NCBI GenBank assembly: GCA_030154385.1 | Contig: JASKJZ010000119.1 | Location: forward strand, 1-7,492 | DNA: 7,492 nt | Reading direction: 5' to 3' | DNA from: Clostridiales bacterium | GTDB taxonomy: Bacteria > Bacillota_A > Clostridia > Lachnospirales > Lachnospiraceae | Part shown: one piece after another, positions 1 to 5,934 of the stretch | Numbering within the stretch: position 1 is the first letter of the stretch | How the letters are laid out: each line of letters starts with the position of its first letter | Notes under the pieces: model-generated | Told to the model about the DNA's origin: nothing | What the model saw: the letters and a program-made list of their open reading frames with translations, nothing else | The model's database searches: none | Made by a program: the position numbers and the translations under genes

Positions 1-72
1 CGCATGGGTTAAAACATCCACACATTCCTGCTCTGATAATTGTTGTTTGAATCTTCTCATGTCTCGAAACAT
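1..72 (-). CDS. Pyridoxamine 5'-phosphate oxidase-like flavoprotein, N-terminal fragment
   Basis: Only the first 24 codons are inside the window; the gene continues past base 1. The ATG at 72-70 is preceded by a strong GGAGGTT ribosome binding site (82-76 on the minus strand). The peptide begins MFRDMRRFKQQLSEQEC and continues VDVLTHA. From memory this is the typical start of the short (about 150-residue) NimA-like branch of the pyridoxamine 5'-phosphate-oxidase family, which begins MFREMRR.kQ.LS.EEC. Members are small cytosolic FMN-binding split-barrel proteins, some linked to nitroimidazole reduction. The flavin-binding part is not visible, so the family call rests on the N-terminus alone. 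It appears to have its own promoter (see 123-152). Confidence 0.6.
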   Translation of the reverse strand, partial: MFRDMRRFKQQLSEQECVDVLTHA

Positions 73-122
73 AATAACCTCCAATTGTTTATCTGTGCAT
101 TCTTATTATTTCACTGCTAAAA

Positions 123-152
123 ATTATATAAATAATCAAATTGTTCTTTCAG
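123..152 (-). promoter_or_regulatory. Predicted sigma-A promoter of the oxidase-like gene
   Basis: On the minus strand a perfect -10 box TATAAT (plus-strand ATTATA, 123-128) lies 18 bp from a -35-like CTGAAA (147-152), giving a 5' leader of about 45 nt before the start at 72. Just upstream of the -35 is a small dyad AATGTT-ATA-AACATT (155-169) that could be an operator. The -35 matches consensus at four of six positions. Confidence 0.4.
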
Positions 153-232
153 AGAATGTTATAAACATTAAGTTAAGTTCATGCATCTAATCGAATTTCG
201 CGTTATGCTTATTACCGAAAGTGACGTGCTCG

Positions 233-580
233 CTAATTTGGATTTTTTTGCTTCACATTTTTAAGGTAAAGTAAGATTGCAATAAATAAAACAGATACTG
301 TGATTAAAGGCTTTGACACCTGATAGTAGGCATTATATATTACAGGGATAGTTCCCAAAAGCAATAAACCGACAATCAACATCCATAAATTGAATGGTAG
401 TCGAACAGGGCTATTGCTATTGCCTAATGTAATGATTGCCATTGTAGTGTGACTATATCCTTTATAAAACTGTGCAAGGATAATTGGTATGAGCATTTCC
501 CCAACAACAACAATCAATAAGGCATGCCAGCCGTATTGATTAAAACTATAGACAGTATACACTAAAAGTGCCGTAAACAC
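233..580 (-). CDS. Small integral membrane protein, DUF998-like, probably truncated
   Basis: This 115-residue hydrophobic protein has membrane segments near residues 1-12 (incomplete), 19-37, 61-83 and 89-107. Between segments it carries YSHTTMAIITLGNSNSPVR, which resembles the ySh...i..LG...sp.r loop of DUF998 membrane proteins, usually about 200 residues long; function unknown. The first codon in frame is GTG at 580 and has no ribosome binding site. Eleven more sensible codons (LLKYDLSLTSL) lie in frame upstream before a TAA, so the true N-terminus seems to have been lost. The C-terminus (LKNVKQKNPN) also comes early for the family. I regard it as a decaying gene rather than a confirmed functional one; the family match is from memory. 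Confidence 0.45.
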   Translation of the reverse strand: MFTALLVYTVYSFNQYGWHALLIVVVGEMLIPIILAQFYKGYSHTTMAIITLGNSNSPVRLPFNLWMLIVGLLLLGTIPVIYNAYYQVSKPLITVSVLFIAILLYLKNVKQKNPN

Positions 581-621
581 AAGGCTTGTAAGGGATAAGT
601 CGTATTTTAGCAGTTACCTAA

Positions 622-884
622 TCTTACTTGATTTTAACCTATTTTTATGGTCTTTTATTGGGTTTAATCAATCTTTTGTTTTTCTCCTACCTTGCTTGGT
701 CACTCTATGAAACAGGGCTTGTAGTATAAATGTAATTAAAGGTATTATGGCAGTCAGTCTTTTCACTACAGTACCTATCGAATTATATAAGTTATCTGTT
801 AGTTTACAATCAAGTTTAACAGCAGGTATAACTGTAATAGTACTTGGAGATATGGAAAAATTAATAAAGTGTAAGTTTATTTAA
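622..884 (+). pseudogene. Hydrophobic coding remnant in two frames, family unknown
   Basis: Frame 1 is open from 622 to a TAA at 727-729 and reads as a membrane-like peptide containing GLLLGLINLLFFSYLAW. Frame 3 then continues from 711 to a TAA at 882-884 with VIKGIMAVSLFTTVPIELYK and ends GDMEKLIKCKFI. The overlap of two open, hydrophobic, compositionally similar stretches suggests one membrane protein broken by a frameshift near 711-729. Neither part has a convincing start with a ribosome binding site. I do not recognise the family, and chance hydrophobicity in AT-rich DNA cannot be excluded. Confidence 0.25.
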
Positions 885-968
885 AAGAGTGTACGTGATA
901 TAATATGTATAATTAAAAATTCGTTAAATAGTTTGAAAAAGGTATTGGTACTAAGTGAGGTATTAGGT

Positions 969-1123
969 ATGGAAAATGAAATAATATGTTATTGCTCTAA
1001 TGTTAGTATGGAATAAATATAGAGGCTATAGTAAATGGGGCAAAATCCCTACAAGACATTAGAAATATGGCAGGTGCTTGCGCTTTGGATAATACCATTT
1101 GTGGCGTTGGTCGGTGGCTTTAA
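969..1123 (+). pseudogene. BFD-like [2Fe-2S] binding protein, frameshifted
   Basis: Starting at the ATG at 969 (weak AGGTATT upstream), frame 3 reads MENEIICYCSNVSME and stops at 1014-1016. From about 1010, frame 2 continues the same protein: INIEAIVNGAKSLQDIRN, then MAGAC, ending at the TAA at 1121-1123. Joined, this resembles the BFD-like (bacterioferritin-associated ferredoxin) family: a C-x-C near the start (the CYC here), a helix ending in NGAKSL.DIR, and a later GAC that begins the second cysteine pair. A single-base indel between about 1005 and 1013 explains the break. The normal cysteine-rich ending (CKELNP..KCC in relatives I remember) is replaced by ALDNTICGVGRWL, so the 3' end may also be altered. 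Intact members are about 60 residues and bind a [2Fe-2S] cluster. Confidence 0.6.
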
Positions 1124-1293
1124 TACGTATATCACAAAATGGGAATGAAACATCTGCTATTTTCAGAATGTGTTTCTTAAAATATCTGTATGGCTTACAG
1201 GACTATCTTTCCCTGATTGTGATGCTATCCATTGAGAAAAAACATAAATCTAGTTTTCATACTTACATCTACAAATTTCAATTTTATAGTTGA

Positions 1294-1326
1294 GTTAGTT
1301 CGCATTTGTATAAAATACGAACTAAC
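1294..1326. promoter_or_regulatory. Perfect 9-bp inverted repeat upstream of the LysR gene
   Basis: GTTAGTTCG (1294-1302) and CGAACTAAC (1318-1326) are perfect inverse complements separated by 15 bp. A TATAAT hexamer follows at 1336-1341, without a good -35 at 17 bp. The dyad sits about 70 bp before the ATG of the LysR gene and has no T-tract, so an operator, possibly autoregulatory, is likelier than a terminator. Confidence 0.4.
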
Positions 1327-1393
1327 AATTGTTTATATAATTATATTAATAATTAGAAGCAAAATCAGGAAAGTAAGAAAAGAAGGTGATGTA

Positions 1394-2296
1394 ATGACAT
1401 TTCAAAATTTAAAATATATGATTATAGTTGCAGAAACAGGATCTATTACGGAGGCAGCCAGGCAGCTTTTTATTTCCCAGCCCAGTTTATCAAATGCAAT
1501 CAAGGAAGTGGAGAAGGAAGTAAAATTTATGGTTTTTACAAGAAGCAGAACCGGAATTGCATTAACAAAAGAGGGCATGGAATTTCTGGGATATGCCAGG
1601 CAGGTAATTCAGCAGATGGATTTGTTGGAGGATAAATTTATTACGAATCTTCCGAAAAAGCAAAGATTTTGTGTTTCCACTCAACATTATACTTTTACAG
1701 CGAACGCTTTTGTTGAGATGGTAAAACAGTTTGGACAGGAACGGTTCGAGTTTATATTAAACGAAACACAGACCCACCAGATTCTTGAAGACGTAAAGAA
1801 CCGTTTTAGTGATTTGGGTATTATTTACATTAGTAACAGTAATAAAATTGTCTTACAAAAAGCGTTGGAGGATAATAAGCTTATATTTTCCGAATTATTT
1901 ACTGTTAGACCGCATGTTTTTATGAGAGCAGAACACCCATTGGCGCATAGGACTTCTGTAAAATTGGAGGACTTAAAGGAGTATCCCAGGTTGAATTTTA
2001 TTCAGGGAAATTATGAATCTGCTTATTTTTCAGAAGAACTGTATAGCACTGTATTGACAGAAAAGAGTGTAAAGGTCAGTGACCGTGCGGCTATAGTAAA
2101 TCTAATGATTGGGTTGGATGGTTATACTATTTCCAGTGGTATTTTTCCTAAGTATTTGCAAGGAGACATGATTATTGCAATTCCATTAGATGAAGATGAA
2201 CAGATGTGTATTGGTTATGTTCTGAATGAAAATCATGAATTATCAGAGTTGGGGCAAATCTATATTTCAGAATTAAACAAATATAACGAGAAATAG
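1394..2296 (+). CDS. LysR-family transcriptional regulator
   Basis: The 300-residue product has full LysR architecture. The N-terminal winged helix-turn-helix covers about residues 1-60, with the recognition region ITEAARQLFISQPSLSNAIK at 18-37. The effector-binding domain runs from about residue 90, beginning FCVSTQHYTFTANAFV, to the end. The ATG at 1394 is chosen because AAGGTGAT (1383-1390) precedes it and the helix-turn-helix begins at the usual distance; an open stretch reaching back to 1232 has no family character. The CysB-like domain with QHYxFxxxAFV and VSDRAAIVNLMIGLDGYTIS belongs to a subgroup common in Clostridia. The next gene, a LysE-type exporter, is the likely target. The effector cannot be read from sequence; an amino acid or sulfur metabolite is a guess. 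Confidence 0.93.
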   Translation: MTFQNLKYMIIVAETGSITEAARQLFISQPSLSNAIKEVEKEVKFMVFTRSRTGIALTKEGMEFLGYARQVIQQMDLLEDKFITNLPKKQRFCVSTQHYTFTANAFVEMVKQFGQERFEFILNETQTHQILEDVKNRFSDLGIIYISNSNKIVLQKALEDNKLIFSELFTVRPHVFMRAEHPLAHRTSVKLEDLKEYPRLNFIQGNYESAYFSEELYSTVLTEKSVKVSDRAAIVNLMIGLDGYTISSGIFPKYLQGDMIIAIPLDEDEQMCIGYVLNENHELSELGQIYISELNKYNEK

Positions 2297-2297
2297 A

Positions 2298-2314
2298 CAT
2301 AGATTGAAACTATG
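2298..2314. promoter_or_regulatory. Candidate LysR binding site (T-N11-A dyad)
   Basis: CATAG-ATTGAAA-CTATG is a perfect 5-bp-arm dyad containing ATAG-N7-CTAT, the classical T-N11-A arrangement of LysR-type operators. It starts two bases after the LysR stop codon and 82 bp before the exporter start. A TTGAAA hexamer in its centre could serve as a -35, but no good -10 follows at 17 bp. The form fits the LysR family, but binding is an inference. Confidence 0.4.
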
Positions 2315-2395
2315 GAATAACATCAAAATAAAGAATTATGTATGGAACATTCTTTTATGGTATTTTAAAAGAAAAAAGAAAAGGATGTTTTTATT

Positions 2396-2980
2396 ATGCC
2401 AAATTATGTTTTACTTAATTTCTTTATTTACTTGATAGTTAACGCTTTTACACCAGGTCCGGGGAATATTTTAGCACTAAATACAGTTACAGGGTATGGG
2501 TGGAAAAAAGGAAAGCCCTTGTTCTTTGGAATTTTTATTGGATATTATGTGGTACAAATCATCTGTGCAGTTTTTGTCTATGGTGTCAGTTTCTTATTGC
2601 CAAGTGCACTTGAAATTATGAAGTATATTGGTGCTACATATATTTTGTGGCTGGCAATCCATATTGCATTGAGCAAGGCAAGAACAGAGAACACAGAAAA
2701 GTCGGCGTCATTTATGAAAGGCTTCATATTACAGTTTATAAATGTCAAAATTTATATGTTTGGAATTACGGCATTGACCGGATATGTAATAGAATACAGC
2801 ACATCGTTTATCGTGCTTTTGGGATTTGAACTCATTATAGCTACAATAGGAACCATTGCAACAATAACGTGGATTGGAATGGGAATGATGATTCAGAAAG
2901 TGTATTTGAGACATTACCGTATTATAAATATAGTCTTAGCAATTATCTTATTAGAAAGTGCATATAGTATGATAAAATGA
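2396..2980 (+). CDS. LysE/RhtB-family exporter
   Basis: This 194-residue polytopic membrane protein has about six predicted helices (roughly 6-25, 41-64, 70-92, 107-132, 136-162 and 172-193). It carries the LysE-family signature TPGPGN at residues 19-24, followed by the usual GWKKGKPLFFGIFIGY segment. The region ILQFINVKIYMFGITALTGY corresponds to the family's NPK..lFf loop, with NVK in place of NPK. Family members export amino acids or derivatives such as lysine, threonine, homoserine or cysteine precursors; the substrate here is not evident. An AAGGA at 2381-2385 precedes the ATG. It lies 99 bp after the LysR gene in the same direction with a LysR-type dyad between them, so it is probably that regulator's target. 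Length and start are normal for the family. Confidence 0.9.
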   Translation: MPNYVLLNFFIYLIVNAFTPGPGNILALNTVTGYGWKKGKPLFFGIFIGYYVVQIICAVFVYGVSFLLPSALEIMKYIGATYILWLAIHIALSKARTENTEKSASFMKGFILQFINVKIYMFGITALTGYVIEYSTSFIVLLGFELIIATIGTIATITWIGMGMMIQKVYLRHYRIINIVLAIILLESAYSMIK

Positions 2981-3115
2981 AATAAGATACTGCTTATTCA
3001 ACTAAAAAATTTCAATTTATTGATGAAATTATGGACGCTAAAACCCACAATATAATAACAACAATGTCATTGGCTGCATATCCAACGGCGTAATAGGGGC
3101 TCCTTCTGAAAGTGA

Positions 3116-3250
3116 GGTATACTGCAACAAAACTTGTTGTTACAGATACGGTTAGTGGAGAAGATAAGGGTTGGGCAAAAAACGGTGGTGGACGGCGTAG
3201 AACGGCAGGAAATCAACATCATCTACAACCTTGTGGGGAAGATTGATTGA
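3116..3250 (+). pseudogene. C-terminal remnant of a site-specific serine recombinase
   Basis: Frame 2 is open from just after a TGA (3113-3115) to the TGA at 3248-3250. Its second half reads IRLVEKIRVGQKTVVDG, then VERQEINIIYNLVGKID and stop. From memory this resembles the end of large serine recombinases of clostridial mobile elements with a DUF4368-type tail (LvEKI.V......DGv..QeI.IyYNfvG.id). The catalytic resolvase domain and zinc ribbon are absent upstream, so only the last 40 or so codons of a gene normally over 500 codons long survive. The 19-bp repeat begins 11 bp after its stop. The identification rests on a short tail and would need a profile search. Confidence 0.5.
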
Positions 3251-3261
3251 TCGCCCTTTTG

Positions 3262-3280
3262 CAAGTATTGACTGGACTAT
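3262..3280 (+). repeat. 19-bp direct repeat, left copy
   Basis: CAAGTATTGACTGGACTAT occurs here and again at 6054-6072 in the same orientation, with weaker similarity continuing for about 12 bases (TTTGAGCATATA here, ATTGGGGATGTA there). It begins 11 bp after the recombinase remnant's stop codon and bounds the four-gene minus-strand cluster on the left. It could be a recombination or attachment site, or the conserved end of an element. It also contains a TTGACT -35-like hexamer. Confidence 0.7.
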
Positions 3281-3301
3281 TTTGAGCATATAGCGAACAA
3301 G

Positions 3302-3333
3302 GAGCCGTTGCATATCAAGAGGTGCAACGGCTC
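3302..3333. terminator. Strong hairpin, possible terminator
   Basis: GAGCCGTTGCA (3302-3312) and TGCAACGGCTC (3323-3333) are perfect 11-bp inverse arms around a 10-nt loop. On the plus strand only AATTTCA follows, and neither side has a full T-tract. It lies 40 bp after the recombinase remnant and just inside the left 19-bp repeat. It is either a degenerate terminator or a structural end of the element. Confidence 0.45.
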
Positions 3334-3427
3334 AATTTCATAATTAGTGGGCTTTTCTCTGGTGGACGAATTAAATCAGTTTCGGAGGGTATCCTCGTTT
3401 GAATCGTTCAGAACATTCATCAAACAA

Positions 3428-3453
3428 AATAGGAAAAAATATTTTTTGCTATT
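3428..3453 (-). terminator. AT-rich near-palindrome after the DUF5131 gene
   Basis: On the minus strand, AATAG, a mismatch, six A, TA, six T, a mismatch, then CTATT form a 26-bp near-palindrome starting 10 bp after the DUF5131 stop codon. The run of T in the second arm may help termination of the minus-strand transcript. The stem is almost all A-T, so the call is weak. Confidence 0.3.
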
Positions 3454-3462
3454 CCGTTCCTG

Positions 3463-4185
3463 TCAAAATAACCTTTTTTCATCTAAAATATTGATAGCAA
3501 GCTCTTTTGCTATACTGGTTTGCTTAAATGGATTTATTTTTTCCACTACACCGTCACGTTTAAAAAGTGAGCCTGTGTTTTTGAACCAAAATGTTACATT
3601 TGCTTTTACGCATTGCTCACGGATATTAAGTACCCAATCATAATCACATTCACGAGCTTCTCGACCCGTTTCACCGCCAACTGTCACATGGTCTACTCCA
3701 CGAAGATACGGTGTCAAATCTATCTTTTCTAAGAGTGGGGCACAAGCGATGAACCTCCGCTTTATCGGATAAGATAAAAAGAGTGGCAGTCTGTAATCAG
3801 CTAATGCTTGATTTTCGACAGTACAACCAATATTCACATTGTCATAGCCTGCACCCCAATCGGGTGGAAGTGATACGAGAAAACGATCAATTCGCTTTGT
3901 TAAAATCAAGAAATCAATATCGATTCTTTCCTTGATGATAGCCCAAATGTCTTTACGCCACTCGTCTGCTTCTGGCAGGAAAAAGTCAGTCGCAAAACAG
4001 GTTGGAAGAATTTTGTTGCCTTTGATATTGTATTCGCCCTTTGCATTTTTCCTTGCGGGCCAATCAAATTTATCTGTTTTTTGTATTGTGCTTTGACCAT
4101 AGCGTTTTGCATATGGCCCATAAAAATAGCAATTTGTACAGCCATCACTTATTTTGTAACAGCCTGTCCATGGCTCCCAGTTCAT
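3463..4185 (-). CDS. DUF5131 family protein (phage Gp37/Gp68-like)
   Basis: The 240-residue product begins MNWEPWTGCYKISDGCTNCY, which has the family's cysteine cluster Cys9-x6-Cys16-x2-Cys19. Further conserved-looking blocks are CFATDFFLPEADEWR (63-77), DFLILTKR (91-98), NIGCTVENQ (118-126), GGETGREAR (170-178) and VTFWFKNTG (197-205). DUF5131 proteins are found in phages and bacteria. The three-cysteine cluster and the layout are suggestive of a radical-SAM-like iron-sulfur protein, but their activity is unknown to me. The length is slightly below typical. The ATG has a clear AGGAGG 5 to 6 bases upstream. It follows the 68-residue gene by 55 bp on the same strand and probably shares its transcript. 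No function beyond the family is claimed. Confidence 0.9.
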   Translation of the reverse strand: MNWEPWTGCYKISDGCTNCYFYGPYAKRYGQSTIQKTDKFDWPARKNAKGEYNIKGNKILPTCFATDFFLPEADEWRKDIWAIIKERIDIDFLILTKRIDRFLVSLPPDWGAGYDNVNIGCTVENQALADYRLPLFLSYPIKRRFIACAPLLEKIDLTPYLRGVDHVTVGGETGREARECDYDWVLNIREQCVKANVTFWFKNTGSLFKRDGVVEKINPFKQTSIAKELAINILDEKRLF

Positions 4186-4240
4186 AGTGTTCCTCCTCTT
4201 GGATGGGTGAAGCCGGTGATAGCAGAAACGTAGCCGCTTG

Positions 4241-4447
4241 TCAAACGCAGCGTTTGAACGTCACCGTCTGTGCCTTCATGGAGATCTTACCAACCTCGTA
4301 GCCGTAGGCGGGCAGCTCCTTCTTGAAGGTTAAAAAGGCGTGGTCGATGGGAAAGCCCAGAATCTGTTCAATCTCGGCATAGGTCAGCGCAAAGCTGTTC
4401 TCCGTGCGTTGACCTATCGCCTTCCAAAGCGGCTCATATTTACTCAT
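4241..4447 (-). CDS. Small conserved protein of unknown function (DUF7662-like)
   Basis: This 68-residue protein starts MSKYEPLWKAIGQRTENSFA and ends TVTFKRCV. The ATG at 4447 has a strong GGAGGAGACG just upstream. Longer reading back to 4516 is rejected because that part is translated terminator. The pattern YEPLW......L.y.EIeqILGfPIDhaFL.fKKEL..YGYEVGKISMK..TVTF matches a small soluble family I remember as DUF7662 in Clostridia and other bacteria; no function is known to me. Hand count gives about 52 percent G+C, clearly above the neighbouring VOC gene (about 42 percent in a sampled line), so it may have a different origin. A terminator lies directly upstream, so expression needs read-through or a promoter hidden in that short gap. 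A 17-bp palindrome covers its stop codon. Confidence 0.8.
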   Translation of the reverse strand: MSKYEPLWKAIGQRTENSFALTYAEIEQILGFPIDHAFLTFKKELPAYGYEVGKISMKAQTVTFKRCV

Positions 4448-4471
4448 TGTCCGTCTCCTCCGATCTTGTTT

Positions 4472-4506
4472 GGAAAAAAATAGCGGCTTTGATTTACCAA
4501 AGCCGC
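4472..4506 (-). terminator. Rho-independent terminator after the VOC gene
   Basis: On the minus strand GCGGCTTTG-GTAAAT-CAAAGCCGC forms a perfect 9-bp stem (4506-4483), followed by TATTTTTTTCC. It begins 6 bp after the VOC stop codon. Stem, short loop and T-tract are all present, so this is the clearest terminator in the window. The ribosome binding site of the next minus-strand gene follows within about 15 bases. Confidence 0.9.
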
Positions 4507-4512
4507 CGTGTA

Positions 4513-4983
4513 TCACATACCGAAGCCTAACGCATACTGTTTTACAACCTCAAGAGGGAACATTGTGCGTGTAGCAACTTCTTCTGCCGACATGCCTTGA
4601 TTAAAAAAGCGTTTGATAACCGTGGTCATATCCTCTGCAATTTCTACAATGTGCTTGTCGGTGTCATATACCCGAATATCACGCTGCCCCCACGGGTATT
4701 CTTTGATTTCATGTACCCATTGCAAACTGGATATCTTTCTCAATTCGGCATACACTTCATCTAAATTATCCACTTCAAAATAGACTTGAAAGTTATGTGA
4801 CTGCTCTTTCACGCTATTGACTGCCACACCGACGAGTTCGGCATATCCTTGTTGCAGAGAAAAACCCTCAAAAGTCACATGTACGCCAATATCCATGACT
4901 GCATTTTGATGAAGCACCTTTTCATAAAAGTGTTTCGATGCGGCTATATCCTTAACCGCTAAAAGACAACCTTGATATTTCAT
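4513..4983 (-). CDS. VOC-superfamily protein (glyoxalase/bleomycin-resistance fold)
   Basis: The 156-residue product opens with the VOC beta-strand and helix LLAVKDIAASKHFYEKVL (residues 7-24). It continues with VYFEVDNLDEVYAEL (67-81), KEYPWGQRDIRVYDTDKHIV (94-113) and EIAED (114-118), where Glu114 is at the usual metal-ligand position. The tail, residues 130-156 (MSAEEVATRTMFPLEVVKQY and beyond), is a helical, HTH-like extension typical of a clostridial subgroup. Members are cytosolic and may isomerise, sequester or cleave small molecules; this subgroup's substrate is unknown. An AGGAGG lies 8 bp before the ATG, inside the end of the AraC-type gene, which stops only 3 bp upstream, so the two are co-transcribed and possibly translationally coupled. 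The regulator next door probably controls it. Confidence 0.9.
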   Translation of the reverse strand: MKYQGCLLAVKDIAASKHFYEKVLHQNAVMDIGVHVTFEGFSLQQGYAELVGVAVNSVKEQSHNFQVYFEVDNLDEVYAELRKISSLQWVHEIKEYPWGQRDIRVYDTDKHIVEIAEDMTTVIKRFFNQGMSAEEVATRTMFPLEVVKQYALGFGM

Positions 4984-4986
4984 TTT

Positions 4987-5817
4987 TCAATCCTCCTTTG
5001 AGGATAGTGTATCGTATATCTCTGTGCCGTCATAGTAAAAATCCGACATTGTTTTCAAGTAATTTTGGGGTGACACACCACTGATAGCCTTGAAATCTTT
5101 ATCAAAATGGGCTTGGTCGAAATAGCCGGCTTGTTGTGACAATGCCGCAAAAAAGCAAGGCGATTTTTGAATGTGCTTTAATACATAATTAAAGCGGGTT
5201 AAACGTGCAAAGTCCTTAACATTCATTCCAATTTGTGTGCGGAACAAGCGGTTTAGCTGCCGTTCACTGTAACAAGATAGTCTGGCAATCTCTTTCACTT
5301 GTAGCTGTCCATGATTATCAGAAATCGCTTTGGTTGCCAATAGCAAAGCATCTGAAACAACATGCTTTTCCATACGTTTGTATAAAATTTCCTCGCAAGC
5401 GTTCGCTAAGTCGGTTACAGTTCTTGATACTGCAAAAGCATGATGCAATAAACACAACAACTCGTTGTCAATATCCGCAAGCGAAAGTCGTTTATCTGCA
5501 AACTCTGCTTGGTTTTGACGTGTGATTTGATACAACCCGTAAGGCGAAAGCTGAATAAGCAGTAGGACATGATAACTATTTGGTTCCATTCCTAACAAAA
5601 CAGGGGTTAAAGATGCTCCCCACAGTTCAGCAATGACTGCGTTTCCGTCAAAAGCAAGCGACAATGTTCCGCAAGCGTTAGGCATAAGCGTATATTGTGC
5701 TGTAAATGTATCATTCGATGGAAATACGATGTTGTAATATTGAATATATTTTCTCAGCCCCACATGTGAGGGAAACATATTGAATTGCTTGTTATCTTTT
5801 ATAATCAAATTGTTCAC
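4987..5817 (-). CDS. AraC/XylS-family transcriptional regulator
   Basis: The product is up to 276 residues. The N-terminal half (about 13-100) resembles a DUF6597-type ligand-sensing domain (GLRKYIQYYNIVFP, then LMPNACGTLSLAF). The C-terminal half (about 160-257) holds two helix-turn-helix units: VKEIARLSCYSERQLNRLFR (174-193), and AALSQQAGYFDQAHFDKDF (224-242) followed by KAISGVSPQNYL, which matches the AraC signature. Start choice is uncertain. GTG at 5817 has no room for a ribosome binding site, but TTG at 5808, three codons later, has AAGGGTG 6 bases upstream and is the better start; ATG at residue 14 has none. It is the first gene of an operon with the VOC protein. The effector is not evident. 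Confidence 0.9.
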   Translation of the reverse strand: MNNLIIKDNKQFNMFPSHVGLRKYIQYYNIVFPSNDTFTAQYTLMPNACGTLSLAFDGNAVIAELWGASLTPVLLGMEPNSYHVLLLIQLSPYGLYQITRQNQAEFADKRLSLADIDNELLCLLHHAFAVSRTVTDLANACEEILYKRMEKHVVSDALLLATKAISDNHGQLQVKEIARLSCYSERQLNRLFRTQIGMNVKDFARLTRFNYVLKHIQKSPCFFAALSQQAGYFDQAHFDKDFKAISGVSPQNYLKTMSDFYYDGTEIYDTLSSKED

Positions 5818-5836
5818 CCTTGTTTTTCAAAGAAAG

Positions 5837-5868
5837 ATTCGCATTATGCGTATCCGCCTAATGCGAAT
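5837..5868. promoter_or_regulatory. 10-bp inverted repeat in the leader of the AraC-type operon
   Basis: ATTCGCATTA (5837-5846) and TAATGCGAAT (5859-5868) are perfect inverse arms with a 12-bp spacer. Inside, CGCATTATGCG (5840-5850) is a second palindrome, so the half-site CGCAT occurs three times (5840, 5850 and 5865 ends). It lies 20-50 bp upstream of the AraC-type start. Overlapping half-sites suggest an operator, perhaps for autoregulation, but an RNA hairpin in the leader is equally possible. Confidence 0.4.
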
Positions 5869-5934
5869 TAATCAAATACCAATTCGTTCCCAGAGCAGAG
5901 AGTTAAATTCCCCACCACCGCTTCAAAAAAGTTA

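Noticed and set aside
1035..1148. Plus-strand 37-codon frame with a hydrophobic middle
   Set aside because: It overlaps the BFD-like remnant in another frame and has no clear ribosome binding site; the BFD reading explains the region better.
1099..1293. Plus-strand open frame of 64 codons from a TTG
   Set aside because: It has no ribosome binding site, no recognisable family, and overlaps the end of the BFD-like remnant in another frame.
1232..1393. Upstream extension of the LysR frame
   Set aside because: It is outside the normal LysR N-terminus; the ATG at 1394 has a good ribosome binding site and standard helix-turn-helix spacing.
2981..2998. AATAAG/CTTATT hairpin after the exporter as terminator
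   Set aside because: The 6-bp stem is nearly all A-T and is followed by A-rich rather than T-rich sequence, so it is too weak to call.
3347..3643. Plus-strand 98-codon frame
   Set aside because: Most of it is antisense to the DUF5131 gene, and it lacks a ribosome binding site and family character.
4448..4516. N-terminal extension of the 68-residue protein
   Set aside because: These codons are the translated rho-independent terminator; AGGAGG before 4447 marks the real start.
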